From the IMG/VR virus record IMGVR_UViG_3300021963_000833, positions 1-20,095 of that record: a stretch of DNA of 20,095 bases; one strand, given 5' to 3'. The notes beneath the pieces were generated by a model. It saw only the letters and a list, made by a program, of their open reading frames with translations, had not been told where the DNA came from and made no database searches. Shown here piece after piece: positions 1-6,269 of the stretch (position 1 is its first letter; each line of letters opens with the position of its first letter). The DNA is from a virus. A program made the translations under genes and the position numbers.

Positions 1-1
1 G

Positions 2-1885
2 GGAGCTACAGGTTCTCAAGGTACTGATGGAACTCAAGGAACCACAGGGACTCAAGGAACCACAGGAACTGGCACTCAAGGTGCTACAGGCACTCAAGGT
101 ACTGATGGAACTCAAGGAACCACAGGGACTCAAGGAACCACAGGAACTGGCACTCAAGGTGCTACAGGCACTCAAGGTACTGATGGAACTCAAGGAACTC
201 AAGGAACCACAGGGACTCAAGGAACCACAGGAACTGGCACTCAAGGTGCTACAGGCACTCAAGGTACTGATGGAACTCAAGGAACTCAAGGAACTACAGG
301 TTCTCAAGGTATTCAGGGAACTGATGGAACTCAAGGAACTACAGGTTCTCAAGGTATTCAGGGAACTACAGGTTCTCAAGGAACTACAGGTTCTCAAGGA
401 ACTACAGGTTCTCAAGGAACCATAGGTTCTCAAGGTATTCAAGGAACTGATGGGATTCAGGGATCTACAGGAACAGGAACTCAAGGAACCACAGGTGCTC
501 AAGGTACTGATGGAACTCAGGGAGCTACAGGATCTCAAGGTTCGACGGGATCTCAAGGTTCGACGGGATCTCAAGGAACCACAGGGACTCAAGGAACTGA
601 TGGAACTCAAGGAACCACAGGAACTGGCACTCAAGGAACCACAGGTGCTCAAGGAACCACAGGTGCTCAAGGTACTGATGGAACTCAGGGAGCTGCAGGA
701 TCTCAAGGTTCGACGGGATCTCAAGGTTCGACGGGATCTCAAGGAACCACAGGGACTCAAGGAACCACAGGGACTCAAGGAACTGATGGAACTCAAGGAA
801 CCACAGGAACTGGCACTCAAGGAACCACAGGTTCTCAAGGAACCACAGGTGCTCAAGGTGCTACAGGATCTCAAGGAACCACAGGATCTCAAGGAACCAC
901 AGGAACTCAAGGAACCACAGGTGCTCAAGGTGCTACAGGATCTCAAGGTGCTACGGGTGCTCAAGGAATTCAAGGTATCAGTATCCAAGGATCTACAGGA
1001 TCTCAAGGTGCTACAGGTTCTCAAGGTATTCAAGGAATAAGTGTCCAAGGTGCTACAGGTTCTCAAGGTATTCAAGGAATAAGTGTCCAAGGTGCTACAG
1101 GTACTCAAGGTGCTATAGGTTCTCAAGGAATCCAAGGATTTACTGGTACAGGTTCTCAAGGTATTCAAGGTATTCAGGGACCATCCTCTGCGGGTGGTTC
1201 GGGAATAACAGCAGTAAGAGAGTTTGTATTAACTTCCGGAACTACATACACCCCAACATCAGGAACAACACATGTTCTTGTTTATGCTACTGGTGGTGGA
1301 GGTGGTAGTGGAAATGCATCAGGAACTGATACTTCAAACTCCAGTGTTGGTGCTGGTGGTGGAGCGGGAGGAACTGCAATTAAACTTTATACTGTTGCAG
1401 AAATAGGTGCTTCAGCATCATATTCTATTGGTGGTGGTGGTACTGGAGCAACTACTGCAGGTGCTACTGGAGGAACAGGAGGAACAACAACATTTACTCC
1501 TTCTGGTGGTGGGGCAACACTAACTGCAAATGGTGGTCTTGGGGGAACAGGAAACTCCACTGCTGCTACTGCTGTGTATGCAAATGGTGGAACTGGAGGA
1601 ACAGCAACTGGTGGGGATATTAATGCAAGAGGACAGTCTGGATTTGCTGTTGGTTCTGTTGCTGCTTTTGCTGGTGGTGGCAATGGTGGTGCTTCTTTCT
1701 ATGCAGGTGGTGGTGAAGGTGGATATGTAGTTACAAACGCATCACAAGCAGGAGCAACAGCAACTACATATGGTGCTGGAGGTGGTGGTGGTGCCTCAAG
1801 AAACTTAAATAATGCTGGTGCTGGTGGTGGTGTTGGAGGTGATGGTGGTGATGGTGTAATTTGGATTATTGAATACGGTTCATAA
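2..1885 (+). CDS. Collagen-like, glycine-rich phage fibre/adhesin (5'-truncated)
   Basis: Probable receptor-binding or appendage fibre protein on the virion surface. The frame beginning at base 2 is open from the window edge to TAA at 1883-1885 (627 residues visible); the start is upstream. Residues 1 to about 395 are Gly-X-Y triplets rich in Thr, Gln, Ser and Ala (units such as GTQ, GTT, GSQ, GAT, GTD) with almost no proline, plus regular breaks such as G-T-G-T-Q and GISIQG/GISVQG. From about residue 400 a beta-strand lead-in (REFVLTSGTTYTPTSGTTHV) opens a glycine-rich domain with GGGG runs that ends in GGDGGDGVIWIIEYGS, the layout of phage glycine-rich tip domains. Such domains form polyglycine-helix bundles in some phage adhesins; that is family knowledge, not shown here. 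The tail-assembly chaperone-like gene follows after 11 bases. The fibre type (tail or head) cannot be told from this sequence. Confidence 0.82.
   Translation, partial: GATGSQGTDGTQGTTGTQGTTGTGTQGATGTQGTDGTQGTTGTQGTTGTGTQGATGTQGTDGTQGTQGTTGTQGTTGTGTQGATGTQGTDGTQGTQGTTGSQGIQGTDGTQGTTGSQGIQGTTGSQGTTGSQGTTGSQGTIGSQGIQGTDGIQGSTGTGTQGTTGAQGTDGTQGATGSQGSTGSQGSTGSQGTTGTQGTDGTQGTTGTGTQGTTGAQGTTGAQGTDGTQGAAGSQGSTGSQGSTGSQGTTGTQGTTGTQGTDGTQGTTGTGTQGTTGSQGTTGAQGATGSQGTTGSQGTTGTQGTTGAQGATGSQGATGAQGIQGISIQGSTGSQGATGSQGIQGISVQGATGSQGIQGISVQGATGTQGAIGSQGIQGFTGTGSQGIQGIQGPSSAGGSGITAVREFVLTSGTTYTPTSGTTHVLVYATGGGGGSGNASGTDTSNSSVGAGGGAGGTAIKLYTVAEIGASASYSIGGGGTGATTAGATGGTGGTTTFTPSGGGATLTANGGLGGTGNSTAATAVYANGGTGGTATGGDINARGQSGFAVGSVAAFAGGGNGGASFYAGGGEGGYVVTNASQAGATATTYGAGGGGGASRNLNNAGAGGGVGGDGGDGVIWIIEYGS
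26..268 (+). repeat. Three tandem ~78-bp coding repeats in the collagen-like region
   Basis: Copies at 26-103, 104-181 and 182-268 each begin GATGGAACTCAAGGAAC and end GGCACTCAAGGTACT. The first two are identical 78-bp (26-codon) units. The third is 87 bp because of one extra 9-bp triplet-repeat unit (GGAACTCAA). All changes keep the reading frame. This is built on a shorter 9-bp periodicity of the Gly-X-Y codons. Confidence 0.9.
494..829 (+). repeat. Large duplicated block in the collagen-like region
   Basis: A 150-bp block at 494-643 recurs at 662-829. The second copy carries an 18-bp in-frame insertion (one more GTTGTQ unit) and a small change (GCTACA to GCTGCA near 693). Both copies contain the distinctive pair of GGTTCGACGGGATCTCAA units. 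This indicates recent segmental duplication by slippage or recombination between repeats, with the frame kept. Confidence 0.85.
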
Positions 1886-1896
1886 GGAGAAGGTAA

Positions 1897-2268
1897 ATGA
1901 AAGTTTGTATTCTTAACTCCCAAACAAAAGTTGTAGAAAATATTGTAAGTCTGGATTATCCAGAACAGTTTATTCCTTATAAACAAGGAATAGAAGTTGC
2001 TCCACAACACGATGGGGAAATTGGATGGACTTGGACTGGTTCTGGATGGTATAATCCAGAAGTTCTTCCAAATTTAGAAAGACAAGAAAGAGATCGTAGA
2101 AACAAATATCTACAAGTTTATGTTGATGTGATGAATGCTGTAAGATGGGAAAGTTTAACTCAACAACAAAAAGATGATTTTGTTGCTTATCGTCAAGCAC
2201 TATTAGATGTTCCTCAACAACAAGGATTTCCAGAAAACATTAACTGGCCAATTCCACCCGAAATATAA
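1897..2268 (+). CDS. Tail-fibre assembly chaperone-like protein
   Basis: A 123-residue protein. Its second half has the pattern of the phage tail assembly chaperone family (Pfam Phage_tail_APC, from memory): an aromatic helix (VMNAVRWESLTQQQKDDF), then YRQALLDVPQQQGFP and a final NWPIPPEI. In other phages such proteins sit after fibre genes and often end in this W-P-x-x-P signature. The first half (MKVCILNSQTKVVENIVSL) may be a small beta domain. AAGGAG at 1884-1889 overlaps the stop codon of the fibre gene and is placed to serve the ATG at 1897, so the two genes are probably co-translated. The likely role is folding or trimerisation of the upstream fibre, or being a small part of the fibre itself. 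The family call is fairly secure; the partner is inferred from position. Confidence 0.7.
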   Translation: MKVCILNSQTKVVENIVSLDYPEQFIPYKQGIEVAPQHDGEIGWTWTGSGWYNPEVLPNLERQERDRRNKYLQVYVDVMNAVRWESLTQQQKDDFVAYRQALLDVPQQQGFPENINWPIPPEI

Positions 2269-2271
2269 ATA
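2264..2271 (+). promoter_or_regulatory. T4-type late promoter (TATAAATA)
   Basis: Perfect match to the T4 late -10 consensus, 18 bases before the ATG at 2289. It overlaps the TAA stop (2266-2268) of the chaperone-like gene. In T4 this element is recognised by the sigma-like gp55 with the sliding-clamp coactivator gp45. Confidence 0.8.
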
Positions 2272-2288
2272 CTCAAAAACGATAAAGA

Positions 2289-3917
2289 ATGAATAGATAT
2301 TCTAAAATTTTACATCACGTACATCCAAAGAAAAAAGAAACTCCCAAAAGTTCTTCAGGTAAGAAGAGAACTTTTGAGGAGTATGAAGTAGAGCAGAAAA
2401 AAACAGAAGTTGATAAGTTAAAGGAACAAACGAAAGAACTGACTGATAATATTGAGTTCTTACAAAATTTAGTTGTAAATCAGCACGATGAAGTTTATGA
2501 ACTTCGTCAGCAGTTGAAGAGCACTCCTATTCCACAACAGAGAAAACAACTGACTGAAGGTTTATTAAACGAACCTCCTAATATAAAGAATAGTGATCCT
2601 CTTACACCATTAGATCAAAAGTTTGTAACCTTTCAACAACTCAACGAGCATTATCAACTTTTTATCAATCGTATCCAACAGCAGATCGCAACGATTGGTG
2701 GTGGCGGTGAAACTCAATTTAAGTTTCTTGATGATGTTGTAAACTTTATCTTCGTTGGAAGTAAGAATGATTTACCACCAGCAGAAAATGGTGTAATCAC
2801 TCTCAAAGATAACTACACATATTTCTTCACCACGACTGTTGATCTTGAAGGAGACCGTTTAGTTGCTGGTGATAATACAACTATTCTTGGTGGTTCATCA
2901 GAAAACTGCAGAATTAAATCCACTGGTATTAGTACAACAACTCCACTATTGAGTAGTGTTTATTCTCTTCCAATGAGAAACATTACACTTGAAGCACCTT
3001 ATGCAATATACTTACACGCATCAATTCCTTCAGTTCACGCACTTGATTGGTTTGGAGTTAATTTTACCAACTGTGCAAGAGTAGGAATTATCTCAAGTTA
3101 TAATAATTTTATTCTTCTTGATGGTGCTTTCTTAAGTTCTCAAGATTTAACTTTTGATGGAACTACAGGAACTGTAGGATTTAATCAGTGTTTATTCGCA
3201 GGACAATTCCCCCCAGGCAATCCTCCTGCAAAGTCTATTCTGAATTTCCCAAGTACTTTTACTTGCACAAGAAGAATTCGTGTTACTGTCTGTTCTCTTG
3301 TTGTTCCTCCTGGTTATACTGGTATCACAGTTCAGGATGGAGTAACTTTCACTCAACCAGAAAGTTTTATTCTTTCAACAAATAATTTCTCTGGTCCTGG
3401 AACAAAACTTGGTATAAGTACTCATACTGATGTTGATGGTCCAACTTCTTTTTATGAAGGAAATCGTGGTATTGATAATACCTTTGTAATTGGTCAGTTG
3501 TATATGAGGGATAATGCAACTCAAACTACTTTCACTGGAATTGGTACTTATGTAAAAATTGCTGGAGTAACTACTACATCAGATGCAACTAATTCTAAAT
3601 TTGCAGCAACAGACAATCGTTTAACTTGTCTTGCTGGTATTGAAAGACAATATCTTACTCAAGTATCTGCTACTATTGTTGCAAGTACTAATACAACTTG
3701 TAGTATTGCAATTTATGATAGTTCTAATGGTAATGCTATTTTAGAAGCATCCACTTTAGAATTTGAGTGTCTTGCAGGAGCTCAGTCAATAGTTCATATT
3801 ACAGACGTTCATAAACATATTCTAAATGATTACATTGAAATTCATATTGCTAATTTAGAAAATACAGATCCAGTTACTGTTACTCAATTAAATGTTTTGG
3901 CAACTCAACTTGGATGA
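2289..3917 (+). CDS. Probable virion structural/appendage protein, coiled coil plus beta-rich body
   Basis: A 542-residue protein with no signal peptide or membrane segment. Residues 1-27 are very basic (HHVHPKKKE, SSSGKKR). Residues 28-78 look like a charged coiled coil (VEQKKTEVDKLKEQTKEL). A linker and a second helix (about 110-135) end in GGGG. From about residue 145 the protein turns beta-rich, with the segment VGSKNDLPPAENGVITLKDN followed by VDLEGDRLVAGDNTTILGGS. I recall such segments from beta-helix-like phage structural proteins, so a right-handed beta-helix is possible but unproven. Residues about 450-542 look like a separate beta-sandwich. The layout (attachment helix, stalk, beta body, tip) fits a fibre or baseplate-decorating protein. 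It lies beside the fibre/chaperone pair and has its own late promoter. Exact function not recognised. Confidence 0.65.
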   Translation: MNRYSKILHHVHPKKKETPKSSSGKKRTFEEYEVEQKKTEVDKLKEQTKELTDNIEFLQNLVVNQHDEVYELRQQLKSTPIPQQRKQLTEGLLNEPPNIKNSDPLTPLDQKFVTFQQLNEHYQLFINRIQQQIATIGGGGETQFKFLDDVVNFIFVGSKNDLPPAENGVITLKDNYTYFFTTTVDLEGDRLVAGDNTTILGGSSENCRIKSTGISTTTPLLSSVYSLPMRNITLEAPYAIYLHASIPSVHALDWFGVNFTNCARVGIISSYNNFILLDGAFLSSQDLTFDGTTGTVGFNQCLFAGQFPPGNPPAKSILNFPSTFTCTRRIRVTVCSLVVPPGYTGITVQDGVTFTQPESFILSTNNFSGPGTKLGISTHTDVDGPTSFYEGNRGIDNTFVIGQLYMRDNATQTTFTGIGTYVKIAGVTTTSDATNSKFAATDNRLTCLAGIERQYLTQVSATIVASTNTTCSIAIYDSSNGNAILEASTLEFECLAGAQSIVHITDVHKHILNDYIEIHIANLENTDPVTVTQLNVLATQLG

Positions 3918-3926
3918 TACTTAAAC

Positions 3927-3934
3927 TATAAATA
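3927..3934 (+). promoter_or_regulatory. T4-type late promoter (TATAAATA)
   Basis: Perfect TATAAATA, 10 bases after the stop of the 542-aa gene and 25 bases before the ATG at 3959. Confidence 0.8.
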
Positions 3935-3958
3935 TAAAAAGATCCTTGATATTATTTG

Positions 3959-5491
3959 ATGAAATCTCAATTCACCAAATTTACTCATAAAACCCCACAT
4001 CTTGGGAAAAAGCAACATCAGCTTGATCCTAACTTGGATATGAAACAATTGGTTCATCATGCAACTGTTCAGTATGTTGATCGTGATGCTGATGGAGATG
4101 TGGATATTTACGATAATCCGAAAAAACCAGTTCCTGATGAAAATCCAATCAAAGATTTTGGAAAAGTTTCTAAAACTCTGATGGCAAAGCAAAAAGGAGA
4201 AATTAAGCATACTCGTAGAGGTATGGCTTATGAAGATCTTCGTAAGTGGTTTGGGACTGGTGGAGAAGGTGGTGTAGGTGGTGGTGGATGGGATCGTTAT
4301 AATACTAAAGGTGAAAGAATTGGTAAGTGTGCTCGTGAACCTGGAGAGGGTAAACCAAAGTGTCTATCAAAAGAAAAGGCAGCAAAAATGTCTAAGGATG
4401 AGATTGCTGCTGCTGTAAAAAGAAAAAGAAAATCTGATCCAGTAGCAGATCGTCCAGGGAAAGGAGGAAAACCAAAGATGGTATCTAATAAAATCAAAGA
4501 AGAAGCACATGAGTCTTCTCTTCCTGATTGGAATGGACCGATGTTCTCTTTAAATGAGAAGAGATTTTGTCCAAAATGCCAAAAGAATGAAACACAGATG
4601 GAGTGTAAATATGGTCCAAAATATTGGGCATTATATTCATTACCATCATCAATCGTCACTAATCAAATGAAATATGATATTGCACAACTACATCCAGCAA
4701 ATGAAGAGAAAGATCCTTGCTGGACAGGATATAAACAAGTTGGTATGAAGAAGAAAGGTGGAAAAAAAGTTCCCAACTGTGTTCCTGAACATACTGGAAT
4801 TGTGGGTAAAATTCTTGAGCAGATTGCTGGTGAAGAAGAACTTCAGACTCTTGAAGAAAAGAACGTTCCAACAAATCCTGCTCTCTGGTCTAAGATGAAG
4901 TCAAGAGCAAAGGCAAAGTTTGATGTTTATCCATCTGCTTATGCTAATGGTTGGGCAGCAAAAGAATATAAGAAAGCAGGTGGTGGATGGAAGTCCGTAA
5001 GTGAGGAAACTGAACTTGAAGAGGCAGTAAGAATTCCAGCAAAAACTGGAAATCTTATTCATATAATGTTGACTTGGAAGGGAAAATATTATTCACTCAA
5101 AATGTTCTTCCCACAAGTGTCTGTCCCAAGTAGAAAAGATGTTCAGGATCAGATCGAAAAGATATATCCAGGATCTAAAGTCCAGTCCTATCATGTGGCA
5201 GAGTATCAACCAGGGGAACCAATTGTTTATACTGAAGATTGGCAAAAAGTAAACAAACAAGATAAAACTGATGGAATGAGTCCTGCAGCAGTTAAAGCAT
5301 ATCGTAGAGAAAATCCGGGTTCAAAATTAAAAACCGCAGTTACAGGAAATCCAAAACCCGGAAGTAAAGATGCAAATCGTAAAAAGTCTTTTTGCTCAAG
5401 ATCTGCTGGCCAAAGAGACATGCACAATATAGATTGTTCCAAAACTCCAGATAAACCAATTTGTAAAGCAAGAAGAAGGTGGAAGTGTTAA
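3959..5491 (+). CDS. Cysteine-rich multidomain cyanophage protein, unknown function
   Basis: A 510-residue, highly basic protein. I chose ATG 3959; a TTG one codon upstream is possible. Modules in order (residue numbers approximate): an EF-hand-like acidic loop (about 41-50, DRDADGDVD); a conserved-looking segment (about 90-180) with MAYEDLRKWFG, GGWDRYNTKGERIGKC and KPKCLSKEKA, rich in Lys/Arg; a CPKC...C zinc-finger-like cluster (about 204-216); a C-W-x-G-Y...K-V-P-N-C module (about 254-274); a FDVYPSAYANGWAAKEYKKA segment (about 321-340); a YPGSxVQ domain (about 368-414) shared with the 106-aa protein at 5945; and a Cys-rich tail (about 478-510, FCSR...CSK...CKARRRWKC). I recall several of these segments from hypothetical proteins of T4-like cyanophages but know no function. 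Position in the late cluster suggests a virion or assembly role. Confidence 0.75.
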   Translation: MKSQFTKFTHKTPHLGKKQHQLDPNLDMKQLVHHATVQYVDRDADGDVDIYDNPKKPVPDENPIKDFGKVSKTLMAKQKGEIKHTRRGMAYEDLRKWFGTGGEGGVGGGGWDRYNTKGERIGKCAREPGEGKPKCLSKEKAAKMSKDEIAAAVKRKRKSDPVADRPGKGGKPKMVSNKIKEEAHESSLPDWNGPMFSLNEKRFCPKCQKNETQMECKYGPKYWALYSLPSSIVTNQMKYDIAQLHPANEEKDPCWTGYKQVGMKKKGGKKVPNCVPEHTGIVGKILEQIAGEEELQTLEEKNVPTNPALWSKMKSRAKAKFDVYPSAYANGWAAKEYKKAGGGWKSVSEETELEEAVRIPAKTGNLIHIMLTWKGKYYSLKMFFPQVSVPSRKDVQDQIEKIYPGSKVQSYHVAEYQPGEPIVYTEDWQKVNKQDKTDGMSPAAVKAYRRENPGSKLKTAVTGNPKPGSKDANRKKSFCSRSAGQRDMHNIDCSKTPDKPICKARRRWKC

Positions 5492-5539
5492 TTCATACCT
5501 TTTTCATTACATAAATAATTGTAAAGAAAAAGGTATGAA
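5492..5539 (+). promoter_or_regulatory. RNA hairpin sequestering the endo VII/HNH start codon
   Basis: A perfect 14-bp inverted repeat: left arm 5492-5505 (TTCATACCTTTTTC), right arm 5526-5539 (GAAAAAGGTATGAA), loop of 20 bases. The ATG at 5535-5537 and the purines before it lie wholly in the right arm. The left arm begins directly after the stop codon of the upstream gene. A read-through transcript could fold and hide the start. A transcript begun at the late promoter in the loop (5510-5517) would lack the left arm and stay open. The same arrangement is documented for T4 genes e, soc, 49 and I-TevI; its function here is inferred. Confidence 0.8.
5510..5517 (+). promoter_or_regulatory. Late promoter in the hairpin loop (CATAAATA)
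   Basis: One mismatch at the least strict position of TATAAATA. It lies inside the 20-base loop, 18 bases before the ATG at 5535. By T4 spacing, initiation would fall near 5523-5525, giving a leader of about 10 bases without the left hairpin arm. Confidence 0.7.
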
Positions 5540-5945
5540 CACCAAAATTTGTACTAGATGTAAAGAAGAAAAATCGAGAGATACTATAAGTTTTCCCCCA
5601 CACAATAAATGTAAAGATGGTCTAGATAGTTGGTGCAGAAAGTGCAGAGCAACTTACAGGTCAGAAATATGTAGAGGAAAATTTAGAGGTCAATTATCTG
5701 ATGATAAAGTGAGAGAATTAAAAAAACAAGAAAAATGTGATATATGTGGCGGTAATGAATTTGCAGGATCTAGAAATAATATTCATGTCGGAAAAGTATA
5801 TGCGCTGGTAATGGACCATAATCATACTAGTGGAAAATTTCGAGGAATGCTGTGCAATCATTGCAATAGAGGGTTAGGAAATTTCAAGGATAATATAAAT
5901 ACTTTACAGGCAGCAATAGAGTATTTAAAAGAAAGAGATAAGTAA
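5535..5945 (+). CDS. Recombination endonuclease VII-like HNH nuclease
   Basis: A 136-residue protein of the T4 gp49 (endonuclease VII) type. The N-terminal part has its own zinc-ribbon-like pairs, C6-x2-C9 and C34-x2-C37 (the second within SWCRKC). The catalytic part has C68-x2-C71, DHNH at 94-97, then the GxxRGMLCNHCNRGLG pattern with C107-x2-C110 and N111, followed by a helix (LQAAIEYLKER). In T4 endo VII four cysteines hold one zinc and an Asp-His/Asn set binds the metal that cuts branched DNA; the equivalent residues are present. It may be a free-standing homing-type nuclease or a Holliday-junction nuclease; the N-terminal ribbon and the odd location favour a mobile gene. The last base of its TAA (5943-5945) is the A of the next ATG. 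Translation is probably gated by the hairpin at 5492-5539. The SD match is weak and very close to the start. Confidence 0.85.
   Translation: MNTKICTRCKEEKSRDTISFPPHNKCKDGLDSWCRKCRATYRSEICRGKFRGQLSDDKVRELKKQEKCDICGGNEFAGSRNNIHVGKVYALVMDHNHTSGKFRGMLCNHCNRGLGNFKDNINTLQAAIEYLKERDK
5894..5901 (+). promoter_or_regulatory. Late promoter inside the HNH reading frame (TATAAATA)
   Basis: A perfect TATAAATA within the codons for D-N-I-N-T near the 3' end of the nuclease gene, 44 bases before the ATG at 5945. No other late motif was seen before the next genes, so it may drive 5945-6265, 6270-7859, gp17 and the zinc-ribbon gene independently of the nuclease. Confidence 0.65.
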
Positions 5946-6265
5946 TGAAATCATTTAAACAGTTTTTATCAGAGAGTATCAATATCTCTGGAGATTTCAA
6001 CGGAACTCTGATTGTTGGTGGCAACAATCATCAAGAACCTCAAACTGAAGAGTTTTCTGCCGATATTGTTTATATGGGAAACATTCATAGAATCTCTATG
6101 GTAACTGAGAATGGGGTTCCTACAAAGAACGAACTGACTCAGTATCTTCAAGACGAGTATCCGGGTTCTATCGTTCAGAATATATACGTTAAGGAAAACT
6201 CAAAAGGTTCTATCAGAATAAAAGACGATAAAAGATACCATCCTGCAAAATTAGATTGGATTTGA
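5945..6265 (+). CDS. Small protein with capsid-targeting-like N terminus (possible internal head protein)
   Basis: A 106-residue protein. It begins MKSFKQFLSESIN, which resembles the capsid targeting sequence of T4 internal head proteins (MKTYQEFIAE, cut by gp21 after the Glu). Cutting after E10 would fit the L-x-E rule seen in gp22 and gp23 here. Residues 45-82 (from GNIHRISM through DEYPGSIVQNIYV) align with residues about 375-413 of the Cys-rich protein at 3959, sharing G..., M, VP-x-K/R, YPGSxVQ and a final V. The product may be carried inside the head and enter the host with DNA, or be part of the core. Translation can be coupled to the nuclease gene through the TAATG overlap. It has its own late promoter at 5894. 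The domain's function is unknown. Confidence 0.65.
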   Translation: MKSFKQFLSESINISGDFNGTLIVGGNNHQEPQTEEFSADIVYMGNIHRISMVTENGVPTKNELTQYLQDEYPGSIVQNIYVKENSKGSIRIKDDKRYHPAKLDWI

Positions 6266-6269
6266 ATTA

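Noticed and set aside
27-1040. Two long open frames rich in Leu, Lys, Glu and Gln in the repeat region
   Set aside because: They are out-of-frame readings of the collagen-like repeat. The frame from base 2 stays open through the repeats into the glycine-rich domain and ends at 1885 with a sensible protein.
26-1150. Possible CRISPR array or other non-coding repeat array
   Set aside because: The repeats have 9-bp periodicity, no unique spacers, and read as Gly-X-Y triplets in one frame.
1699-2010. Minus-strand open frames over the glycine-rich domain (also 1387-1683)
   Set aside because: Pro/Ala-rich products are what the antisense of Gly-rich codons gives; no promoter or SD supports them.
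3188-3385. Short plus-strand open frame inside the 542-aa gene
   Set aside because: It is in another frame of a well-supported gene and has no SD or family resemblance.
3956-3958. TTG as start of the Cys-rich protein
   Set aside because: An ATG follows at once (3959), and no SD favours the TTG. The same reasoning puts the gp67-like start at 14424, not the TTG at 14412.
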